Part shown: positions 1-11,436 of the stretch, one piece after another
How the letters are laid out: each line of letters opens with the position of its first letter
How positions within the stretch are numbered: the first letter of the stretch is position 1
Assembly: GCA_030272585.1 (NCBI GenBank)
Contig: BSYQ01000004.1
Location: 5,890,001 to 5,954,000, forward strand
DNA from: Bryopsis sp. KO-2023
Lineage: Eukaryota > Chlorophyta > Ulvophyceae > Bryopsidales > Bryopsidaceae
Reading direction: 5' to 3'
DNA length: 64,000 bases
Made by a program: the position numbers and the translations under genes
The notes under the pieces: model-generated
What the model was told of the DNA's origin: nothing
Seen by the model: the letters and a program-made list of their open reading frames with translations, nothing else
The model's database searches: none

Positions 1-1824
1 CATCGGCTGCACAAACGGCTTCATCACGGTGAGCACATCTGTATATTATATATTGGGGATATTGGGGATATTGGGTTGTAAGGTGGGGAAGGGAGGAAAA
101 ACACGTGATACTGTCGCGACTGGGTTCAGTGTCGCCAAAAACGAATCAAAATCAAGTCAGTTTCCTTGCGTTGTGAAGGAGACTCACAACGAACCCTTGA
201 AAAACCGTGTGATAACTATGTAACTATAAAAATAACCCAGAACCAAAAACTACTTATATATATATATATATATATATATATAACCAAACCAACCAAACCA
301 AAGTATAAATTGTTGCACTGCAATACCACGGCACAGGATATTCCTTGTGACAAGATGAATAGATCTATTCATCTAGATGGGTGTATTGATCGCGTTGAAA
401 CTGGACCTTTTTTGTTTTCTGTTGACACTGAAGAGGCACTATCGAGGGCGTCAAAGCCCTGCCAATTTCGGGGAAGTAATGAAGTAATGTGTTTGATGCG
501 TTTCGCAGGTGCTCCTCTTGCTCCAGCAAACACCTGCCTCTGGAGCAGGGTAGACGGAGTCAACATCCGTCCATAGATTAGTACAATTTTGAAGCAGCGT
601 GTGTTTGGAGGGCGGGGACGCTCGCTCTCCGCTTCGTTTAATTCTGGTAGAAATTAGGGGCACATCAGCCAAACTCGCTATGGCGGGAGGAATGCCCCCC
701 TTGGCTGGGACCATTGTAAATCGATAGATTTGATTGAAAGGAGATACAATATGGCACCGCTCCCTCCAGAAATCAAAAACATATTCTTCCCTCCCTCCTT
801 TAAAATGGGCTTGTCGCAACTGCTTTCTCCTCTTCACTACGCAACCTTTCCAACCAGCCAAACTCACGAAACCCTGCGTTGTGAAAAGTGAAACATTTTA
901 TCGAAAAAGGACTCCATCCGCTGACTGAATCGTTCGTTGCCCTGATGCTATCAACCCACACTTTGCTTTACTTTATGGTACAGTCCCTTTTGAAAGTGAT
1001 CGACGAAGCTTTGAACCTTTATGTTTCAAAATCACAAAGTTTTCGAAAAAAACTTGCTGGAGCCCCGATGCCACAGCAACTCGAAAATTGACTTTCGCCG
1101 GGCTGAAACTTCAATCTGTTTTGAAAAAAAGTTATAAACACAAAATATCAACAGCGATGCAGGCAGTGCATTTCCTGAAATTTTGGGGAAATTTTGGTAG
1201 TTTTTTTTTTTCTACGCATGTGTTTTTTCGAAACAAATCATTTCTAAGTTTTGTTTACCCTGGTTTTCAAAAAAAAAAATTGAGCTTATTATGTGCTAGA
1301 ATTGCAGCTTAAAATTTCTCACCTGCATAATACAAGACACAACGAATTCTCCCCCCACGATTTCCAAGGCCACCCGTTCAAGCGATTCGCAATTTTCAGC
1401 TTTCAGCGACCCCTAGAAAACATTGAAAAAAAAATACATGGATTTACAAAATTGAACCAAGGAGTTAAGAAATAGGAGCAACGTGTTTCAAGCCTTTATT
1501 CAGCATTTAAAAAAAGCACATAGCATACAGAGCTACTTCTTTGTACCAATCGAAAGACTCGGCGTTTCGTGAGAAAAAAAGCACATCGCTGAGCAGCAGC
1601 TTTTTCATCTCTTGGCACTTGATCGATCAGACTAAATAAATCACTGAAAAAAACAAATACCATGGGAACTTCCATCGACAGCATCTAATATTAATAGTGG
1701 TGATCGTTTTCTGAAGCTTCTACTGTTGCACCGCAGAGGAGAAAAAAAATGCCCAAACTGGTGGTTGCTTTTTCATTATCAAATGTATATTTTTTTGGAC
1801 AGTTTACTCTCCACTTTCCCCGCA
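1..1824. other. No supportable gene
   Basis: AT-rich DNA with the TA microsatellite and many short A and T runs. The longest open frame is a 138-codon minus-strand ORF near 451-867. It has no recognisable motif and no clear splice signals around it, so I do not call it. The right end is the 3' flank of the minus-strand gene that stops at 1825. Confidence 0.5.
255..282. repeat. (TA)n microsatellite
   Basis: An uninterrupted run of TA dinucleotides, followed directly by two or three copies of an accaaacca-type motif. It lies in a stretch where I see no gene. Confidence 0.9.
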
Positions 1825-3207
1825 TTACAGCGAAAAAGAAATTTTTCTGACATGAACCACACATTCACAGCCAGGAATTTCCCTCACTTTGCGATTTATT
1901 TCCCCTTCCTGTTCAGATTCCCTCAATGTATCTGCGCTTTTCTCCTGAAAAATAATCCAAAACCGTGTTTTGGTGTCGATCCAGGGTTTCCTCCAGCCAA
2001 AATTTTCATTCAAAGCCGTACCTTGGCCATCTGAATTCTCCGAGTTCAATCGAATGTTTTTGTACATATCAATGTTAGGATCTTTTGCAAAAAAAAACAA
2101 AACACATGGTGCTTTTTTTATTTTTTTTAAACTTCAAGCAAGATTTCCATATTGGTAGGCTGATCCATGATTCATTTTTAGGAAAAAAAAAATCGAAAAG
2201 CGAGAAAAACGATTTTGCTGTGGTTTCAGAGGATGTCTTACCCAACATTTGCAGCAAAATTTGCCACATGTCCGCCACATCTTTTTCATGCAAAGGGTTT
2301 GAATTCTCTCCAGCACGGTCATCTCAGCCAACGACGGCAAGGAGCTTTGCAGGGCAAAAACTGCCCCACGTAGACCATCCAATTCATCAGCCAGTGCCAC
2401 CTCCGCTTTTCCAGTCTCACACAAAAGCCAATGGAATTTCAACATTAAAATACACATGTTCACATTTGATTTTTACTGATCCTTGTAATAGGAGAATATT
2501 TCTCCTACACAATGTAATTGATGTTTGTTTGTTTGTTTCCAGTCTCAGCGATGCCATTGACCAACTTCTGGATTGGAAAACAGCTTTTTTCACCGCCACC
2601 AGCCGCTTTTTCTTGCTACTGATGAAAGGGGTGCTCAGAATTATTCTGAAGCCCTTGCATTGAAACAACCGACTCGGACACAAAATTGACATTGGGCTTC
2701 TAAGCACACGACCAAGGTAAACATTTACTCTGTCTTGGTCGGCGCCTCGGTCGGCTCGATCCTCTCGATATTTTTGACGTCAAATTGCCTTGGCATCCAC
2801 CTGGTTTCAAAACACCCCAATGAAAACCCCACCGTCACAATACAACATCCCTGAAAGAAGCCTTGGAAAAAAGAAAACCTAGAACAGACGCAGCCTGAAA
2901 AACGAATGGAAAATTCTTTGGAGGTCAATGGAGGTGCACCTCAACATCGCCGCCCTGTGTGGCTTTGAATACGTAGCCACCATTGCAGCGATCGGATCGC
3001 TCGATCGATGATGTCCCCTTCCCAAACTAACGGGCGGTCTATGCGGGACAGTACCATGCGTTCGTTTTTCGCAACTTGTTCACTTTTCTGATCCATTGCA
3101 CGAACCTCGGCTTCCTTGAGATAGCGAAGTGGCTTTCGCTCTGGCAGCCAGTCGCTGCACATGGTGCAGTTCGTCAGATCCACCCTCTGACACAGCCACA
3201 GAAACAT
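1825..3207 (-). CDS. Unrecognised multi-exon gene, probable frameshift
   Basis: I do not recognise this protein. Exons inferred by eye, 5' to 3': 3207-2981 (ATG at 3207), 2800-2729, one starting at 2645 with an unclear end, 2415-2242, and 2081-1825 (TAA). Junction phases agree between the first two exons (phase 2, giving ...SLQWWMPRQF...) and between the last two (phase 1, giving ...LQMLDPNIDM...). The 2415-2242 exon is open in one frame at its start (helical, AEVALADELDGL...) but reaches the last exon only in another frame. One extra A in the five-A run near 2281 would restore a single frame (MKKDVADMWQ...). The C-terminus, with its FGWRKPWIDTKTRFW segment, looks like ordinary soluble protein. 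No signal peptide or membrane segment is visible. The gene could be intact with a sequence error, or a young pseudogene. Middle exon boundaries are uncertain. Confidence 0.45.
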
Positions 3208-4399
3208 CAGCCCTCCTCGCCGTAGCAATTCACCGTCCAGTTGATCGGTTCAACCAACGACAGGGAAAAGCGCAAGAAAATGGGGGTGCGGTTTTTGGGA
3301 GCAATCGACCTATCTCGGCCGCATGGAGCGTCGACGAGACGAAAATCAACACGGATCGCGAGGGGTGCTATCGGCCGCCGCATTGTGTGAGCTCCCCTTC
3401 CTACGATCAGGGGCTGTTTTAGGACTCCCAGCAGCCAGGGAAACGTACGCAGCACCGTTTACAATTGTTGGGTGAACTGGGGGTCTGCACCAGCACAACG
3501 TGAGCTGAATAATATATTAATTGAATTTCCGCCCCAACCGGGTGGTTGCTGCTTCATTGTTGGACCAGGACAGCACGAGGGATGTCGATTATTTATGTTT
3601 TTCCAGGATTCCCAGGGACTTCCGTCCAATCTTGCTTGTGCGTCTTGCTGAGTTCATCATTCATTGCCAATTTTCGAAAAATCCCTTCTGGGATTCGATA
3701 CTATGCTCCCAACCCAGAAAAGGATCACGTCGACGCACCCGCTGACCAGCAGAGATACTGATGTTAAGCTCACGTAGGGACATGAGGGATAATCCGTGAA
3801 ACCTCGCTCCCTTCTGGGGGATCCCATCATTTTTGGACTCCTCAGGTGCAAAGTGTAGCGTAACCCTCTCAGGCTGGAACCACAACCTTTCAACTTGAAG
3901 CCTGAAACGTCACGGTCTCGAATCCCAATCCTGACAATCATCGCAAGCCTAAGCCCAGGCTACAATCACAACTACGAGTCGAAGCCAAGGGAGGGACCTG
4001 CTCCTGCGGTTGAGACAGAAAGTGGAGTCCTCGGCCGGAACTCTGAAAAGGGGAAAGTGCCTCTGGAGGAACATAACATCAAACCCAGAGCCCCCCATCT
4101 TAGGGCACTTTAAAATCACAAACTCTTGAATTTTTTGGTTTCACCAATGTTTGCTCATCCGAAATTCTGAATCAGAAGTTCTCAACACTCATTTGTATTG
4201 ATGGCGACCTCGGTGGGAGTTGCCCCAGAACCGCCAAGGTCTCCTTTGGACTTTGGCAATCGAGTGTGTTTGTGTTGCAATGGTGGCGTCACAGGAATCA
4301 CACCCACTCTCCCGCAAGCAGTGAGTGCCCCAGCCAGACACTGAGGATAACCATCAAAGGCGGCGGATGAAGAAATGACTGTTTTTCTTGTTGGTTCAT
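3208..4399. other. No supportable gene
   Basis: Several 70-95 codon frames occur on both strands, but none carries a family motif or a consistent set of splice sites. This stretch may hold the 5' leader of the minus-strand gene starting near 3207. Confidence 0.4.
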
Positions 4400-4610
4400 G
4401 CTGAAGCAGACATCAGCAGCCTGACCTATGCCATCGACAAGGATATCAAGGCTTGCACTTGCCACGCCTGTTCAAACACCCCAAACCCTGGGAAATGCAC
4501 GTTTTGCTTGCGCTGTGCCCACCCGAGTGTGCGTGACCTTTAGGATCAGTGTCTGGAGGAGAAGACGACATTTTGCATCTGATGCTTGACTGATGTGTTC
4601 TCATGAGCGA
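4399..4610 (+). pseudogene. Decayed Cys-repeat fragment
   Basis: Read in the frame beginning GAA at about 4405, the sequence gives ...DKDIKACTCHACSNTPNPGK, then C-T-F-C-L. That includes one exact C-x2-C-x8-C-x2-C-L unit, the same unit repeated eleven times in the intact gene at 43852-45876. Two further Cys clusters follow, but the frame is broken by in-frame stops (TAG at about 4541, TGA at about 4580, TGA near 4602). No start or signal peptide can be found nearby. It is most simply a relic copy of that family. Its right end abuts the palindrome at 4.70 kb. Confidence 0.65.
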
Positions 4611-4694
4611 ACAAAAGCACGCTGGGGTGGAGGCAATGTTTTTTTCTTCGTTGCCCATCGTGGCCACAACCCCTCCCCTCCCCAACAAATAAAA

Positions 4695-5780
4695 AAAAAA
4701 AAATAAGAAAACAGTTTAAAAAGATACGTATATTTGCGGACCCTGTGCTCACGCTCCATATCAGCGGGGATCCACCACGCTCGCTGGGTGGCTTGAGGGA
4801 TCAGCCCTAAGTTCGTCTGGCCGGATATTATTACGCAAGTGCTTCTTTTATCGAAACGTGTTGTGTGGGGGCTTGGAACCGACGCTTACGTTCAGCTGTC
4901 GAGACGTCCGTGACGACGAATGACAGAAAAAAAAGGCTCCGCCAACAGGAAAGAGGGAACAATAAGCGGCCAGGGGTTCGAACCCCTGAGGTCGTCCCGT
5001 CGACGAGCCGCCGTTTCTTTTTTTCGCAAGAGAGGAAGTCCCGCGATAAGGTGTTGGGAGCGTGAAAAAAAATATAAATTTCTTTGTTGGCGAGAAGAAA
5101 TCCCCATGATATGGTGGGAGCAGGCAAAAAAACTCGACCAATACGCGGAGGCAGTCGGATGTATACCTGCACCCCGCGCAAGGCGATTGGGCACACGGCC
5201 GCGCTTCGTCAATGGAATTAAATGTGGCTTCTCCTGATGCTCGGATGCAAACCGTGGAACTCCCCTGATCCGGGATCAGCACATTCATCTCCGATCATCA
5301 TCTCAAATCCATGAGTTCCACGGTTTTCCACGCGTATTGGTCGAGTTTTTTTGCCTGCTCCCACCATATCATGGGGATTTCTTCTCGCCAACAAAGAAAT
5401 TTATATTTTTTTTCACGCTCCCAACACCTTATCGCGGGACTTCCTCTCTTGCCAAAAAAAGAAACGGCGGCTCGTCGACGGGACGACCTCAGGGGTTCGA
5501 ACCCCTGGCCGCTTATTGTTCCCTCTTTCCTGTTGGCGGAGCCTTTTTTTTCTGTCATTCGTCGTCACGGACGTCTCGACAGCTGAACGTAAGCGTCGGT
5601 TCCAAGCCCCCACACAACACGTTTCGATAAAAGAAGCACTTGCGTAATAATATCCGGCCAGACGAACTTAGGGCTGATCCCTCAAGCCACCCAGCGAGCG
5701 TGGTGGATCCCCGCTGATATGGAGCGTGAGCACAGGGTCCGCAAATATACGTATCTTTTTAAACTGTTTTCTTATTTTTT
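4695..5780. repeat. Large palindrome (inverted repeat, ~450-bp arms)
   Basis: The left arm, about 4695-5146, is the near-exact reverse complement of the right arm, about 5330-5780. A spacer of about 183 bp separates them. The spacer ends themselves repeat in inverse (ccgtggaact near 5250, gagttccacgg near 5313). Each arm carries a self-complementary core, CAGGGGTTCGAACCCCTG (near 4971 and 5490), which holds a GGTTCGAACCC match to an RNA polymerase III B box / tRNA T-loop. The flanks are A/T-rich. Matching open frames on both strands, about 60-146 codons long, are a by-product of the symmetry. No transposase or terminal target duplication is seen. It could be a foldback element, a tRNA-related element or a replication-derived inversion. 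Confidence 0.9.
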
Positions 5781-6689
5781 TTGTTATTTATTCATGCAGC
5801 CACCTGTTCTTGCAGCCATCTGTCCACCATGGTGGTGTGACGTCCAGACAGAATTTTTCTCTCGTTTTGATTTGGTATCGAATGAGTTCAGTCGGTGATG
5901 AACCTTCTTTGAATGGCTTCTTCCATATCCTTTTTCTTGATCCTTTTGTGGTATTTAGAAGCAATGGTTTCGACAGGGTTTGTGAGTTGGGGGCATTTTG
6001 ATCAGTCACATTCAAACAAACATCAAATTACATTGTGTAGGAGAAACCTGTTTCATTAAGACTTCTTTTTCACAATGTTTCACAGAGGCGATCGTCAAAA
6101 GTAGAATAGATGTCCTTGGGAAGCAAAAACGTTGTTGTGAATTTAAAACGTTGTTGTGAATTCTTTCTATGGTGGTGGCAGCCGTTCGTACGTAACGTAT
6201 CAAGGGATCAAATCGAACGTGCTCGTGTTTTCGGGGGTTGTGGGGGCAGGGCTGGTTTCGCACTCTGTTGCTGGGTGACCGTGATTCAAGGACGACGGTT
6301 TTTGAACCAACCGCTTGAAATGGCCCGGCATTGGCAAATTTTGCTTGGGGGAGCCAGGTTGATAATGTCTCATTTGTGCTTCATTTCCTGGAGTGCTTGG
6401 AACTTTTTTTGGAGTGTTTATTTGAATTGCCTAATTTTGGCATTGGTTAAAGAAGATCGAGAAGACATCATTTTGCATTTCAAACATTGTTCCTGGGACA
6501 TTCCCCAAGATATGCTCCTCACATGCATTTTATTTTACAACAGCCAAACGAGTTTGTTCAAATTTGATCTTGAAAGAACTCCCCATATCATCCTACAGAA
6601 TGCACCCACTCTTCCAACCAATTCCAAAAAGCATTCGATCTGCTCACCCAAGGCGAGCAAAAAAAAATTAAAAGCGTCTTCGAACATGT
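5781..6689. other. No supportable gene; holds a dispersed 33-bp motif
   Basis: Intergenic DNA. A 33-bp motif at 6014-6046 recurs on the opposite strand at 2499-2530 and, slightly diverged, at 47401-47434. The only long plus-strand frame, 6110-6883, overlaps the antisense of the Ala-rich gene at its end and has no family signature. Confidence 0.5.
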
Positions 6690-7807
6690 TCAGCACTTGC
6701 ATGATTGATTCGAGTCGTTTTCCCTCCAGCCCTGGACGGATCCGATGTTGTTTCTGCTGTAATTTCCGCAGAAGCTTTCGTTCTGGTTGCCGCAGCAGGA
6801 AGCGGCCTCGCCAGAGCAGACGGGCCACCTCTGGGCCACAGTCTCGGCACTGGCGTCCGCATCGGCCGAGCTGTCCCCGCTGACATCCACATTGGTGCTG
6901 GCGTTGGCGTCGTCCTCCTGGGTGTCCACTTGCACATCGGCGACGGCTCCTGCCCCAGTCTCGGCACGATCTGGGTGAAAAGCAAAACAGGCGGGTCCAT
7001 CACTACCTCCGCCTAACATATTTCATCTCTTTTTTAAAAGAGCTGGCAAGCACAAGAACTCACTGTCGACGGTGAAAGCGATGGCTTCCCCAATGGCCTC
7101 GACCGTGACGGTTGCGACGACCCTCGCGGTGGCCTCGGAGGTGGCCTTGGCGAATCCTTGAGTGGTCGACAGTTTGACCTCCACGTTGGCGGTGGCGCGC
7201 ACGATCGCAGCCGCCACATCCTCGGCGCGCACAGCCGAGCCAGCGAAGTTCTTCCCATTCACTGCGTCCGCCACAGCGCCGGCGATGGCCTTGCCGAAGA
7301 TGTTGGCTTGCGCTTCTGCGCTCGCCCTCGCGCGTGAGTCCGCCTGGCCGTTGCCCGAGACGAACACGGAGCCAGTAGCTCGCGCCCACGCCTCGGCGAA
7401 CGCCTCACCGACTTCCCGAGCAGCGGCGCTGGCAATCGCATTGGCATCGCCACCTTCAGCGCTTGCTTTCGCGAAAGCCTCCGCCACGAGGTTCTTTGCA
7501 GTGGCGCCAGAATCGCCCTAAACACTCGCAAACACACACACGTTAAGCATTCTCCACGCCAATTGTGGGGTGGGTGGGCCGTTACTCGTTCAAAACTCAC
7601 CCCCGACGAGGAGGTAGACCTCGCGATTGCAACGCTGCGGTGCAAGATCCTGGCGCCTGAACGAACATAACGTCTCAGTCAAACACTCCTGTCGCGGAAT
7701 AACAGCAACTCGCACATGAGGGCACTTTAATTTGCTGCCTCACCTGAGGCCGAGGCAAAGCCCATGAGGGCGATCAAGATCACGGCGCCGAAACTTTGCA
7801 TGGCCAT
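6690..7807 (-). CDS. Secreted Ala-rich protein 1, Cys C-terminus
   Basis: Four exons: 7807-7744, 7656-7601, 7517-7064 and 6970-6690, 855 nt coding for 284 aa. Exon 1 is a signal peptide (MAMQSFGAVILIALMGFASA). Exon 2 is a short Arg/Ser stretch. Exon 3 is a helix-forming block dominated by Ala with Glu, Val and Gly (AEAFAKASAEGG...GEAFAEAWARA...SGNGQA). The last exon moves through an acidic Asp/Ser/Thr region to a Cys-rich end with the spacing C-SGEAAS-CC...C...W...CKC. It is a full-length paralog of the gene at 35508-39763: total coding length and last-exon length (281 nt) are identical, and splice phases match. That paralog has one extra intron inside the region of exon 3. GC-rich coding sequence contrasts with AT-rich flanks. 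A structural extracellular or wall protein is inferred from composition; no family is recognised. Confidence 0.85.
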
Positions 7808-8470
7808 TTCCACCAAACCTCAAAAGTGGAGCACAGTTGAAAGCAGCAAGCCCTGGATTGCCGAAAGCCTCAATACCAAAGAAAACGACTTTCGAGAGGA
7901 AATTAGACACAGAAGGTTTTTCTTTGTGATAAACAAGGAGCGACATGGGTTTTTGTACGCGCTTGCGGGCCAGAGAGTCCGACAGCGATGCGATATCGTG
8001 GGCGGTGCTTTTTTTTGTGGGTGTACCTAGGGGCAATGAAAACCGAAAGCCACATGTTAAGGCAGCGTCGTCTACAGGGGTTTGTTCCAAGGTCGCCATT
8101 TCCCGTCTCGCTTAGCGATCTGTAGCGCTGCAGAGTTTTCGTGTTACGCTGCGCTCTTGATTCGACCGTTAAAACGCTTGTTTGTGCGCGTTTCGGTTCA
8201 GTGCATTGTGGATGATGGCCGAGGCGTGCAGCTTTTTCCTCAAAGGCCTGGGTTTCGTTGCAAAACAAGCGCCCCGCATGATCATGGCGGCGATTCCTCA
8301 ACATTGGCCATGGGTAGGGGCAACGCGCTTTCTGGAATTGGAAGAAAAATCCTTCGAATTGTTTTGGTGGGTTTTCTCAGTCAGCCACTGCTTCACAGCT
8401 TCTTAGATTTATCAAGAGTGCAGCAGTGGTTTTATCTGGACCGTTTGGATTTGAGATCTTTCTCTTGCAG
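7808..8470. other. Intergenic, possible upstream exon of the coiled-coil gene
   Basis: The region is upstream of both the Ala-rich gene (leftward) and the coiled-coil gene (rightward), so it may hold divergent promoters. A plus-strand frame near 8215-8370, beginning MMAEACSFFLKGLGF, is open up to a GTGGGT donor-like site. I cannot show that it is coding. Confidence 0.35.
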
Positions 8471-8472
8471 AT

Positions 8473-10875
8473 ATGGAGCAAGGGCTCTACAACAGAATGA
8501 AGTCGATCTGGAAATCCAAGGTCAAAAAAGGAGCTTTAGCCTGACAATCAGGATTTTTCCTTTGTTTTATCCATCCATCCATCCATCCATCCACCTTTTT
8601 TCCTTTTGTTGCATTACTGCTAATCAAGATAATGATTAGATTATAAGATTATTATTATTAGATTATTTTATTCCATCTGTAGATTTTTCCCCACCAACCA
8701 AAATTAATTAAGCTGTTGTGTTGGGTGCGGAGCAAAAAGCTGAATTCTGAAAAAGCAGCTGTTGAAGAATGCTGCTGCAGAAGGAATCTGATATTTTGAA
8801 AATGGAGGCATCCATCGAAACCTTGTCACTGGAATTCACAACTACAAACCAACAGGTTCGACAGATGCTGACCCATGCGGGTTTTTTTCCCCATGAATCA
8901 CCCCACAAGTCAATCATCTTTTTTCTTGCTTTTTCATTCCTGCTCAAAAACAAAGCATTGAAGATATTTGCATATGCAACAATACATTATTGCATTGCCT
9001 TGATTTTTGGAGGCTTTTTTTTTTTTTTAAAGTTAAAACAACATCAGGCAATATTTCAAACCCAACATTATCGAAGGGTGGTCAGCAAACTTGAAGAAGA
9101 GCTCTCCAATGCTGAAAATAGAATAGCAAGCCTGAAAAGAAAACTGAAAAACAGACAGAGAAAAGCCCAAGAGATGGCATTCGAATCGACCAAATGCTCA
9201 CTTCAACTGCAAGGAGCACAACTTGAGGCCGACAAGGTGATAATTCCATGAAAACTTTCATTTATTTCAAAAAAAGGACTATCGACTGCCCGCAGAATAA
9301 GCTTCCTTTTTTTTTCTGTCACTGTATACCAATACGTTTTCCTGATTTTTTTAATTATTTACACATTATTCAGGCTGCAGAGAGCCTCCAAGAAAAAGAA
9401 ATATCATTGGAAGAGCTTTGGTTGAAAATGCGAAACGAGAGTGGAGAAAGTTTTACGAGAGTTTGAGGGAAAAAGAGGTCAGCATGATGGAAAAAATTCA
9501 AAACAACACTGCGATTAAAAATCAAACGATAATTCGATATCTCGAAGCTGACCAGGTGGGTTAGTGACTGGTTTCTGGCAAAAACACTGGAAACATTTAT
9601 TTAAAAAAAACTGTCAGAGAGGTGCATAATCCTTTCTTTCAGAAAAAACACAGAATTAAACCCAGTTATCTTTTCGGCTACAAATATACCTTTCCAAAAT
9701 TTTGCTTGAAAAAAAACACCAACTTTTTACTTGCACCCTTTAAAAACGTTGTAGTTTCTCATGTATTAACTATACAGAGGGGACAAAAAACGACAAATAA
9801 AACAGATTTCCTCTTGTAACTAGTTTTTTGTTCAGACATAGGACCAAAAGATAACCTGTATGTGGTTGGATATCGTTTCACAGCCAGCTAAAAATAGAAT
9901 TTTGTTGTGGAGTTGCTGGATGAGAAAATTGAATTTCCTTGTTTTTTCAAGGGACTGTCAACAGAAACACAGATAGAGCACTTGTCTGTCTCTCTACCTG
10001 ACTGTCTACATGTCAGTTATAATAAGTAGTGTGTGTGTGTGTGTGTGTGATTTCAAATTGCAAATCTAGGAAGCCGGGAGACAGAAGCGTGAAATGGAGC
10101 TGAAAAACTTCCAGAGCATTGCTCTGCAGAAAAGCCGTGAGAATAATGAGGTATAGAATATTGCTTTTTTTCTGCCCTCTCCAGTTCCTTCAACAAGTTT
10201 TCGAAGGCTCAAACTTCTAATATATTTTACAATTCTAAATTTGTGATATCATGTTTTGATAAACCAGGAAAATAGGTTGTCTCTCTCCTCTTTTTTTCCG
10301 AACGAGTTTTTTTGAGTGGTTTATCTTCTCTTATCTTTGATTTGCTGTTATTTGAGTGGGGCTAGAAAAGTACCTTCCAACACAGAAAAACCTCCTGGCG
10401 CAAAATTGTGGTGATCTTGTTTTTTTCTCCTTGATTTGACTGTGTAACAAAATGGTTCTTCCTGTGTTTTTTATCTTCCATCTGTCAGGCCCAGCAGAGC
10501 ATGGTGGATGCAGAAAAGATCCTCAAAGAAAAACTGCAAGCAACACTGTGCATTCCGAATGACCTTCCGGAGTCCTTGCCGCTCTCAAACAAAAGCAAGC
10601 AATCGAAATGAACAAAGCACAGCACAAGGTGACTGTTTGCTCTTTTAAATTAAAAAAAAAAAAAAAAATCAAACAAAGCTCATGAATTTGCTGGTTGGTG
10701 TTTATTTTTTTTTTGCTGAGGGTTGGGTGGGTTGCAGGGGGTCAAAAGTCTCCAGAGGCACCAAGTGCACACCTCTCGGATAGAAACTGTTCAAAAGGAA
10801 CGCAAGAAAGCGACTGCACGAAACGCTGAGCTGGAGAAGCAGTTGATAATGATAAAAGAGGCTCCGATTCCATGA
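8473..10875 (+). CDS. Coiled-coil protein gene with one-base losses
   Basis: Seven exons inferred: 8471-8520 (first ATG at 8473), 8740-8855, 9033-9236, 9374-9555, 10070-10150, 10489-10628 and 10738-10875 (TGA). All have GT-AG borders joining in phase 0. The product is almost entirely coiled coil, rich in Glu, Lys, Gln and Leu (for example SKLEEELSNAENRIASLKRK and ERKKATARNAELEKQL). No family is recognised; such proteins are often cytoskeletal or ciliary, but that is a guess. Exons 2, 4 and 6 each have a length of 2 mod 3. In each, the coiled-coil frame before and after is clear but offset by exactly one missing base (near GAAGAATG at 8766-8771, CTTTGG near 9417, and CCTTCCGG near 10563). The gene is either a pseudogene or carries assembly errors. 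Confidence 0.6.
8571..8595. repeat. (ATCC)n microsatellite
   Basis: About six tandem copies of a 4-base ATCC unit in the first intron of the coiled-coil gene. Confidence 0.85.
10031..10049. repeat. (GT)n microsatellite
   Basis: A pure GT run shortly before the acceptor of the fifth coiled-coil exon at 10070. Confidence 0.9.
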
Positions 10876-11360
10876 ACCTCCCAGTTCAAAACCAGCTCAA
10901 ACAAAAAGGACTTGTAAGAAAGGTTTTTTTTTTAGAAAGGGATTTTTTGCGCCGAGGTTTTTAAATAGAAAACTCTAGACCGAAGTTCAGCTCTGTGATA
11001 GGAAAAATAAAAACAAGCACAAACACTCAAATTTTTGCTGGCGCTTGCGCTCAACTCACTCATCCTTCAATATGATTCCCCTCGACACAGAAATTCTTCG
11101 AAACAAACCTTCTACCATAACACCATACCAAATCAGAAAAATTACACCCTCTAGATCATCCACCAGATCTGAATTTTTCAGAAACTCTCACTTCACACAA
11201 AACCAACCCTGTCAAAAAACGTTCCATCAAAACCACTGGACTGCAATAAAATACACAAAATCTTCTCGATGCTCTGAAACTCACAAACGACCACTCCTAG
11301 CTGACTATATGAAAATTCCAGTCCCAGTTTTTTTTTTCTTGTTTTCATTTGCAAAATAAA
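10876..11360. other. Convergent 3' flanks, no gene
   Basis: Space between the end of the plus-strand coiled-coil gene and the end of the minus-strand gene. It is A-rich with no supportable ORF; a 104-codon plus-strand frame at 11045-11359 is low-complexity and antisense to the neighbouring 3' end. Confidence 0.45.
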
Positions 11361-11436
11361 GAAATTATTCATTTTCTTCATCATAGAGCGTCTGCAGCCA
11401 TTTTGAATTTAAATTGAAATATTTCTTGATCGAGAG

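Noticed and set aside
451..867. 138-codon minus-strand ORF
   Set aside because: No recognisable domain, no supporting splice or neighbour evidence; within chance for this window.
2085..2663. 192-codon plus-strand ORF with a good acceptor at about 2542
   Set aside because: Antisense to a minus-strand gene whose exon phases join; the plus-strand translation is low in protein sense before 2542. Kept only as an alternative.
4831..5647. Mirror-image ORFs of 60-146 codons on both strands of the palindrome
   Set aside because: Every frame appears twice only because the DNA is a palindrome. No motif, no splice pattern, and the translated GTTCGAACCCC core points to RNA-type or repeat sequence.
6110..6883. 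257-codon plus-strand ORF
   Set aside because: Its end is antisense to the Ala-rich last exon and the rest has no family signature.
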